NCBI GenBank assembly: GCA_016584305.1
Contig: JACEEZ010022558.1
Span: forward strand, 46,491-110,490
Length of the DNA: 64,000 bases
Origin: Chionoecetes opilio
Taxonomy: Eukaryota; Arthropoda; Malacostraca; Decapoda; Majidae
Direction of reading: 5' to 3'
Shown here: positions 56,655-64,000 of the stretch, piece after piece
Numbering within the stretch: the first letter of the stretch is position 1
Layout of the letters: each line of letters opens with the position of its first letter
The notes under the pieces: generated by a model
What the model was told of the DNA's origin: nothing
Databases searched by the model: none
Seen by the model: only the letters and a program-made list of their open reading frames with translations
Made by a program: the position numbers and the translations under genes

Positions 56655-57215
56655 GGGGGGTTTTGGTAGCGTGGTGGCTAGAGGCGTGTATGTAGGAGGC
56701 GTGTGTGTGTGGAGGCGTGTGTGCGTAGGAGGCGTGTGTGTGTAGGAGGGTGTGGGGTGTGGAGGGTTGTGGGGGTGGAGGGTTTGGGGCGTAGGAGGGG
56801 TGTTGTTGTAGGAGGGCTGTGGTGTTTAGGGTTAAGGTGTGTGTTGGGGGTGTAGGGGCGTGTGTGTGTAGGGGTGTTTTGCAGGCGGTGTTTTTTGGGG
56901 AGGAAAGGGGTGGGGTAGGGAAGGGTGTTTTTGTGCAGCTGTTGTGTAAGGTGTGTTTTTTGTGTGGCTAGAGGCGTGTGTGTAGGAAAAATTTCGGTTG
57001 CAGGGTGTGTGCGGGGGGCGTGTGGGTTTATGCGTGTTTTGGGGTGGGGGCGGGGTGGGTTACGTGTGTTGGGGGGCGGTGTTTAAGGAGGGGTGTGGGT
57101 TTTGCTGTTGGGGGTGGGTGTGTTGGGTGACGTGGGGGGTGGTGTAGGCGTGTTTAAGGGGGCCGGGGGAGTTATGAGTTGGCGTGGTGGTGTGTTGGCG
57201 TAGGGGGGGGGGGGA
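56655..57215. repeat. GT-rich ~15-18 bp minisatellite
   Basis: Variants of 'gtgtgtgtaggaggc' repeat irregularly, mixed with G runs. Confidence 0.85.
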
Positions 57216-57374
57216 ATAATGAGCACTAAACAATGTGAAAGTTCCAGTGTGATGCAGCAGCCATACATTATATAATGGGCTGCCCGATGAAGGAGTGGCA
57301 GGGAAAAAAAGGGAACATTTTCCCCCGTATCACCCGGGTTTCAAACTTCCTGGAACCTCATATGTTTTTTTTTC

Positions 57375-57420
57375 TCTGCCCCTCTCTCTCTCTCTCCTCT
57401 CTTTTCTCTCTCTCTTCTCT

Positions 57421-57473
<53 letters not shown>

Positions 57474-57521
57474 CCCCTCTCTCTCTCTCTCTCTCTCCTC
57501 TCTCCTCTCTCTCTCTTCTCT

Positions 57522-57557
<36 letters not shown>

Positions 57558-57640
57558 TCTCTCTCTCTCTCCCCTCTCTTCCCTCTCTCCTCTCTCCCCT
57601 TCTCTCTTCTCTCTCTCTCTCTCTCTCTTCTCTCTGTGGT
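57375..57640. repeat. (CT)n microsatellite
   Basis: CTCT runs. Frames on both strands are repeat translations. Confidence 0.95.
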
Positions 57641-58169
57641 AGAGAAAATTATCTGAGGTGTATATCTCTTTTTCGGTTTTCATCGAGTAAATTCTTCCTT
57701 TTTTTTTGATATCTCCTTTTAGTAAAGCAAAAAATACACTTGTTTGTTTTTTGACCCTTGGAAAGTTCAGTTGATGCTAAAGTTTTAAACGTTGTTTCTT
57801 TGTGTTATTTGTGGTTAGCAGCCCAAGGAAAATGTAGGGTTACGTGTTGACCTTTACTGGAGTGAAGGGAAAGGGAATTGTACATTTGGTAGTACTGTGT
57901 AAAACAAAAATTTAGGCAACTTCCTTCCATGTAAGGTTCCGCCACCGCCTTCTGCCTTGGGGGCGGTTTTGTAAAAGGCTTTGGCCCTGGAGTCGAGGGC
58001 TAAATCTTGATGCATTTTTCAGCTAATAAGTCGTACCCCAAAAACATTACCCACGGAGGCAAAAACGAGGCATAAAACCTAAAAAAAATGTTAGATCCTT
58101 TAAACCCTTCAAACCATCAAAAAGTCAAAAACTCATCACATATTAACCCCCCACCCCTTTCCCCCATCA
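57641..58169. other. No recognised gene
   Basis: Ordinary to AT-rich DNA without motifs. Confidence 0.4.
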
Positions 58170-58728
58170 CCCCAAAAATCATGAGGAAATGCAATTTTCA
58201 AGTCATTACACACAAAAAAGTCTTGAAAATCGAAGAAAAAAAGAATGTAGACCAACGGCCTTATTTTCCCCCCACACGCTACTCATTTTCCCCCCCCACA
58301 CATCCCCCCTAATCTCAGAAAACAATTTTTAAGTCACTTATCCCCCAAAAAAATCTTGAAAAATAAAAAAAAATATATAATCGCCCCCATCTTTTATTTT
58401 CCCAACGACGCGTAGAAATCAAAAAAATTTTCAAAGGGAAAATGTAATTTCAAAATACTTATCCTCCCAAAAAAAAAACCTAACTCGAAAAAAAAAAGAT
58501 AAAAACCACATCATTCATTTTAACAACGCCTACGAGCACAAAAAATCTCAACAAGGAAGATGTAATCTCTAAGCACTTACCACACCAAAAAATTTAAAAA
58601 AACTCTGAAAACAAGAATATTTACCAACCAACATCTTACTGTTCCCGAACACGTTGACGACAAAAAAATCTCAAGACAATATGCTTTTTAAATCGCCCTT
58701 TTCACCACACAAAATTTGAAAACCCAAG
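58170..58728. repeat. Tandem repeat of ~115-130 bp (58 kb block)
   Basis: Four or five noisy units recognisable by 'gaccaac', 'cattttcccgaac'-like and 'cacaccaaaaa' blocks. Same family as 345-1045 and 60815-61262. It directly abuts the poly(T) of the next LINE. Confidence 0.75.
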
Positions 58729-60340
58729 TTTTTTTTTTTTTTTTTTTTACATAAAAAAGGGTGGCCAAGGGCACAAAAAAGAGGGAACACAAAGCCCGCC
58801 CATTCCAGTCCCCATAAAAAGACAGTAAGAGGTAAAAAAAAAGGGGGGGGCCCAATTTTAGTTCGGGAGGTGTCTTGTTACTCTTTTTTGAAAAAATTTT
58901 TTTTCGTAAGAAGGGGGAAAAATAGAAACAAAGAGAGTTCCAGAGTTTACCCTTGAAAGGGATGAAAGAGTAAAGAACTGATTTTCTCTTGCTTGGAAGA
59001 TGAAAATAGGGATGATAATGAGAGAAAGTCTTTTGTAGCGAGGCCGCGGAGGGGGGGGGGGCATGCATTTTTCAGGGGGCAAAAACAGTGGCATAACATA
59101 AAGGTAAAGATACAAGAAAAAGCAACTTCGGCGTTATTTAAAAATTTGACGGTCAGTCAGAGAGGGGGTTTAAAAGAGCGAATAGTTTTGGCTCACCCTG
59201 TTTAAGAGAGGCTATTAGAGAAGCAAAACAAGGTTTTTTTTGCCCCAAACTAAATTATAGAAAAACAGAAGTTAGGCGCTCGGTGGATCTCTCCCTGAAA
59301 CCTTATTTTTGTTGAGTTGGACACTAAAAACACGCTGACAAAAGCAGGGGAAATCATCAGGTAGGGGTGGGGTGAGCTTTAGTTAGACTTGAAGATCATT
59401 AAAGAATAAAAGAAAGAGAGTGGTTGAAGACAGAACCCTGGGAACACCCCTATTGATAGATTTAGAAGAACAATTCCGCCCCACGTACGCAATATATGGG
59501 GGAAAGTAAAATGAAAAAAGGGACAGAGAGAAAATAATCCGAAAGGGATAGTTTGGAAATTAAAAATTTTTTGCCCAAATTAAAACAAAAAAACTTTTGA
59601 TATTCAGGCAACGCAAAAGTTTACCGAAACCCCCAAAGGAGATGCCAAAATTCAGTTAGGAAAGCGAAAATCGCCTTAGATTGCTCTTTCGGGAAACCGT
59701 ATTACGACAGATAGAAGATTTGGGGGCATTAATGCTTAAAAACTTCGTTAAGTATGATTCAAAAACTTAGAAAGGCAAGGAAAAACTATGGGCGGGAGTT
59801 TTTAAATATTAGACGGTCACCCTTCTTTGGAAAAAGGGTTTGGGGTGACAAACTTCCAGCAAGAAGGAAAGGGGGAATAGATAGACAAAAAAAGGAAAAA
59901 TTTGACCCGGCAGGTGCAAACACGAAGCACAGTTTTTGGAAAAAATAGGAGGACTCGTAGGACCGTAAACCTTCCGAGGATCTAGGGCCCGAAAGGGCAA
60001 AGAAAACTCTTACTAGGGTCTTAATGACAGGCATAATATAGTCAAGGGGGGAAGAAGAGGGAAAAAGCCCCTTTATCAACCAAAGTGGTTTTAGCAAAGG
60101 TTTTAGCGAAGATTCGCTTTAGAAATAGATAGACAGCTGTGAACCTCTGGTTAAACATAGGAGGGAAAATAAAAAAGAAAATTTGTTAAGGTTTTTAGCT
60201 AGATGCCGAAATCACAGGGTTCGATAAAAGATTTTGGGGATTTTCTATGAAAGAAGGAGTTTTTGTAAGTTGAAGTAAAAAAATTTGGGATGAATCGGGC
60301 ATAAATATAGAGGGGTGAGTTTCAGGAGATGTAGTTACGG
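58729..60340 (-). mobile_element. Jockey-like LINE (copy C)
   Basis: The T run at 58729-58748 is the poly(A) tail. The minus strand reads C-terminal RT blocks near the tail (VNSGTLFVSIFPPSYEKKFF, NKTPPELKLGP). Farther upstream (59786-60097, minus) it reads the region before the RT: ALDPRKVYGP in one frame and FPKKGDR before the finger domain. It aligns with copy B over ~1.6 kb. Frames are broken by indels. Confidence 0.75.
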
Positions 60341-60814
60341 GACCGTTTTGTGAACCCCTCTATCTTGGGCAGCATGAGAAAACCCAAAAGAATTAAACCC
60401 AAGGGTTTACGGGGTTTAGGATTAGGAAAATGTGTGGAATGTACTTCCTGCCCGAGACTATGCCCCCAGTTATGCGCTCTGCACAAAAAGATGGGGCTCA
60501 TGGAAGCAGTAATCTTCCATGGAAAAAACAGTAGTACTGCCTTAGGGCTTCCCACTTTGCTGAGTTGAAAAGGGCCGAAGCTTTTCCTTAGGTGGGTTCC
60601 GAGGGGGCACCGGAGCGATAGGCAGGTTCAGAAATAGATTGTGTCGGAGGGAACCCAAAAGGGGAAAAATATTTTTTAAGATAGCAGAAGGGGTTGTAGT
60701 TGGGGAAGATCAAGAATTTTGGGCATGTCTCCAAGGGGTCAGGGAAAACGGGTAGGGTGCTGCACCAGCTATCTAGCTGGAGGATGAAAAACGTAGGGCC
60801 CGGTCATAGACCAA
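60341..60814. other. Upstream flank of LINE copy C / start of direct repeat copy B
   Basis: 60510-60814 matches 40-350 of the window ('gaagatcaagaattttg', 'gtgtctccaagg'-like and 'gggtagggtg' blocks). Possibly the 5' part of the LINE. The minus-strand frame at 60322-60555 is not recognisable as an endonuclease. Confidence 0.45.
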
Positions 60815-61262
60815 CATCTTTCATATTTCCGAACAAGCGCATAGTACTAGCTCAAAAAAATTTTATAGGGAAATGTAATTTTTAAATCACTAAACCACAA
60901 AAAATCTTTAACTCGAAAAAAAATAGAATTAGACCAACCAACATCTCTCATTTTTCCGACAAGGCCTCGAGCTCAAAAAATCTCAAAAGGGAAGATTTAG
61001 TTTTCAAAGTTACTCACCACACCAAAAAGTCTTCGAACTCGGAAATATATATATATATAGCCCAACATTTTCATTTTCCCGAATAAGCTTAGACGAGCAC
61101 AAAAAATCTCACAAGGGAAGATGTAATTTTAAAGTCATTTACCACACCAAAAAGTCCTAAAACTCATGAATAGAGAAGAAAATATATAGACGATATAGAA
61201 GAAAATAGACTACTGAAGAAAAAACAAGAATATAGACCAATTCATAGACCAATTCATAGACC
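60815..61262. repeat. Tandem repeat of ~115-130 bp (copy B block)
   Basis: Units start near 60809, 60931 and 61058, followed by 'tagaccaattcatagaccaa' near 61232. It is collinear with 345-1020 except that the large TA expansion is absent. Confidence 0.85.
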
Positions 61263-61588
61263 TTTCATTTTCCCGAACAAGCGCCTACGAAGACCAAGAC
61301 AAGACGCGTCCACCAACACCACAACTTATCGCCTCTGGATATCGCCTGCCTTCTGTCAATCAATTTTCTACGCGCAGCCGGCGATGATAGTGGCGGTGAT
61401 GGAGCGGCTCGCGATCAGAATTAATGGCGCTGTGGAGGAAGAGGCGACAATGGCCCGGCGGGAGAACTAGTTTTTGGCGCGGAAAGATGTACCAAGGCGA
61501 TCCACTCAAAAAGGAGGAGTGAAGGCAGAGGAAGGAGAAAAGTGAATTATGCGTCATTTTGTAGAGCGAATGCGTGATATCAGGAACA

Positions 61589-61900
<312 letters not shown>

Positions 61901-61916
61901 AACGTTAGCAGCTATA

Positions 61917-63857
61917 GTGTTTATCAACCGGGTTTCCGGAACCTAGGGTTCCCCGAGGGTCTTAGGGTTCCGAGAGAAACTGATTTTATTTTTTTTTTTT
62001 TACATCACAAATGATGGTCAAGGACACACAAAAAGTGGTTACACAAAGCCCGCTTAATTACCAGTCCCTATAAAGAAGACAGTATGTGAATAAAAAACGG
62101 GGTGGGCAATTTAGTTCGGGAGGTGTCTTTTTCTTCTCTTGAAAAGATTAGTCTAGAAGGAGAAAATAGAACGTGAGAAGTTCTAGAGTTACCATGAAAG
62201 GATGAAAGAGAAAATTAGTGCTTAACTCTTGCTTAGTAGATGGACATAATAGGGATGAGCATGAGTAGAAGTCTTGTGCAGGGGCCGCGGAGTGGGGGAG
62301 CATCAGTTAGCAAATTCGAAGAGCAGTGGCAGAAAAAACGGTAGAAGATAGCAAGAGAAGAACATTTGGCGGCGGTGATTTAAAGATTGAAGACAGTCAG
62401 TCAGAGGAGAGGAGTTGATGAGACGAAAAGCTTTTGACTCAACCCTGTTTATGAGAGCTATATGAGTGGATCCTCCCCAAACATGTGAGACATACTCCAT
62501 ACATGAGCGGATAAGGGCCCTGTAGAGAGCAAGCAATTGGGAGGGAGAAAAAAATTGATGCAGACGCCACAGGACACCTAACTTCCTAGAAGCTGTTTTA
62601 GCAAGAGATGAGATGTGAGATTTCCAGTTCAGATTTTTAGTAAAGGATAGTCCTAGAATGTTCAGTGTAGAAGAAGGAGATAGTTAAGTGTCATTGAAGA
62701 AGAGGGGATAGTTATCTGGTAGGTTTTGTCGAGTAGATAGGTGAAGAAATTGGGTTTTTGAGGCATTGAACAAAACAAGGTTTGCTTTGCCCCAATCAGA
62801 AATTATAGAAAGATCAGAAGTTAGGCGCTCGGTGGCATCTCTCCGTGAATCACTTAGTTCCTGTTGAGTTGGACGTCTAATAATCGACGTTGAAAAACGC
62901 AGGGTAGAATCATCAGCGTAGGAGTGGATAGGGCTTTGAGTTAGACTTAGAAGATCATTAATGAATTATAATAGAAAGAGAGTGGGTGATAGGACAGAAC
63001 CCTGAGGAACACCACTATTGATAGACTTAAGAGAAAAACAATGAGCATCTACAGCAGGCTAATGAGTAGGCGTCTGCAAATAGGCTAATCATATGTAAAT
63101 GCATTGTTTAGTCATTTCTGTGTTTAATTTCATATTCGTAATTCTACTATACACGTACGGCATATTCTTGGACAATTCTTGGGCATTATAATAAAGTCTT
63201 CAACCTGTTATATCATTTGAAAGTATAATAATCATAGGGAATATATTTAGCGACGTCTATACGGCGCCAGTGTGAAACCGCCTTTAGTGGTCAGTGGACA
63301 GTAGCTGTACGTGACGAATTAAGTATCTGTGTACCAATAGACAACCACAGGTTTCACTTAGAGAAGCAAATTTCATTATATATAAATTGGCTTAAAAAAA
63401 AACCATTTCCTTGACCCATATATTTGTTCATATGACATTTTGCCTTCATTTATCTGATGCCTTTTTCAATATTATCAATAAACGATTAAATAATTGTAGT
63501 AGTTATTATCTGTTTTCGTTTTGTTTATATGTGTTATGATATTGGTTATTTATGTTTATTTTTTTGTGTTCACAGATAGGGTTGATTTTTTTGTGTGGAT
63601 GAAAACCTCCGTATGAGGTCTCTTGAACAAATAGTTTGATTTCAGTTATGTAACTTAAGAAAAACGTAACTTATTTATTGCTTAAACCAGTTATCAGAAG
63701 AAAATATATATATATTTTTTTTCCTTATGAAATTTTAAGTTTATAAAAGAAAAAGAAAGATATTAATAATGATTTGTAAGAATTTCTATGTAGGGTTCCC
63801 TGAGACATGAACATTATTGCAAGGGTTCCACAAGGGTAAACAGGTTGAGAAACGCTG
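61917..63857. mobile_element. hAT-like non-autonomous transposon (copy B) with nested LINE
   Basis: The left end reads 'gtgtttatcaaccgggttt'. The right end on the minus strand reads 'cagcgtttctcaacctg', a hAT-type terminus. The flanks are 'agctata' (61910-61916) and 'agctatac' (63858-63865), a candidate 8 bp target-site duplication. 'gggttcc' motifs lie just inside both ends. The interior outside the LINE (63036-63857) is AT-rich with no transposase. Confidence 0.65.
61989..63035 (-). mobile_element. Jockey-like LINE, 3' part (copy D), best preserved
   Basis: The poly(A) tail is the T run at 61989-62001 on the plus strand. The minus strand from 63035 reads GVPQGSVLSPTLFLL, a TAA, FINDLL, then the catalytic box SYADDSTL, RDATERLTSDLSIISDWG, SKTQFLHLSTRQNLPDNYPL, LYRALIRSCMEYVSHVWGG and SPLTDCLQSLNHRR. 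These are the RT palm and thumb of a jockey-type element. The TAA between LL and FIND, absent from copies B and C, is shared with copy A. It is 5'-truncated inside the RT. Confidence 0.85.
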
Positions 63858-63877
63858 AGCTATACGAACAAATCGGG

Positions 63878-63879
63878 AA

Positions 63880-63975
<96 letters not shown>
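63878..63975. repeat. (GA)n microsatellite
   Basis: An almost pure AG run following the hAT-like element. Counterpart of 3669-3762. Confidence 0.95.
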
Positions 63976-63978
<3 letters not shown>

Positions 63979-64000
63979 CCCCGTTAGTACACGAAACCTT

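Overview
This window is repeat-dominated eukaryotic DNA, most likely from an arthropod and plausibly a decapod crustacean. That call is inference. It rests on the extreme density of (GA)n, (CA)n, (TA)n, (GGA)n and (GGT)n microsatellites, on jockey-, CR1- and RTE-like LINE fragments, on a Penelope-like element with a GIY-YIG domain, and on tRNA-derived SINEs. I found no intact cellular protein gene, no operon-like layout, and no rRNA, tRNA gene or CRISPR array. Two short stretches look like isolated exons, at 7667-7753 (+) and 47172-47259 (-). Almost all long open frames in the window are translations of simple repeats.

Layout. 1-3.78 kb and 60.5-64.0 kb are two copies of one direct repeat. 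Each copy holds a ~115-130 bp tandem repeat, a GA tract, and a hAT-like non-autonomous DNA transposon invaded by a jockey-like LINE. 3.8-9.4 kb is microsatellite and homopolymer blocks with a SINE-like piece and one candidate exon. 9.4-13 kb has a SINE and a longer jockey-like LINE copy. 14.5-18.1 kb is a G-rich ~20 bp minisatellite. 18-25.4 kb is low-complexity DNA with a CR1-like LINE 3' end near 23.1-23.3 kb. 25.6-28.1 kb is the best preserved LINE (CR1/L2-like, minus strand), broken only by two stops and one frameshift. 28-36.5 kb has MITE-like hairpins, a Harbinger-like element and a SINE. 36.6-38.0 kb is a 30 bp minisatellite. 39.5-42.5 kb holds an RTE-like LINE followed by two CR1-like LINE ends lying tail to tail. 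42.8-44.8 kb holds a Penelope-like element bounded by ~295 bp direct repeats, with a perfect 74 bp inverted repeat at its 5' end and a hammerhead-ribozyme-like core after its stop codon. 46.4-52.6 kb is a large AT-rich ~22-24 bp minisatellite in two blocks, interrupted by a GC-rich island. 52.6-57.6 kb is purine/pyrimidine tracts and GT- or G-rich minisatellites. 58.2-61.3 kb is the ~115-130 bp tandem repeat again with another jockey-like copy.

Sequence quality varies along the window. About 1-25 kb and 50.4-61 kb have expanded homopolymers and many indels, as in unpolished long-read consensus. 25.4-50 kb and 61.2-64 kb read more cleanly. This explains many frame breaks and means that small features in the noisy parts should be treated with caution. 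Nothing here forms a pathway. The window is best read as a stack of independent mobile-element insertions and tandem-repeat expansions.
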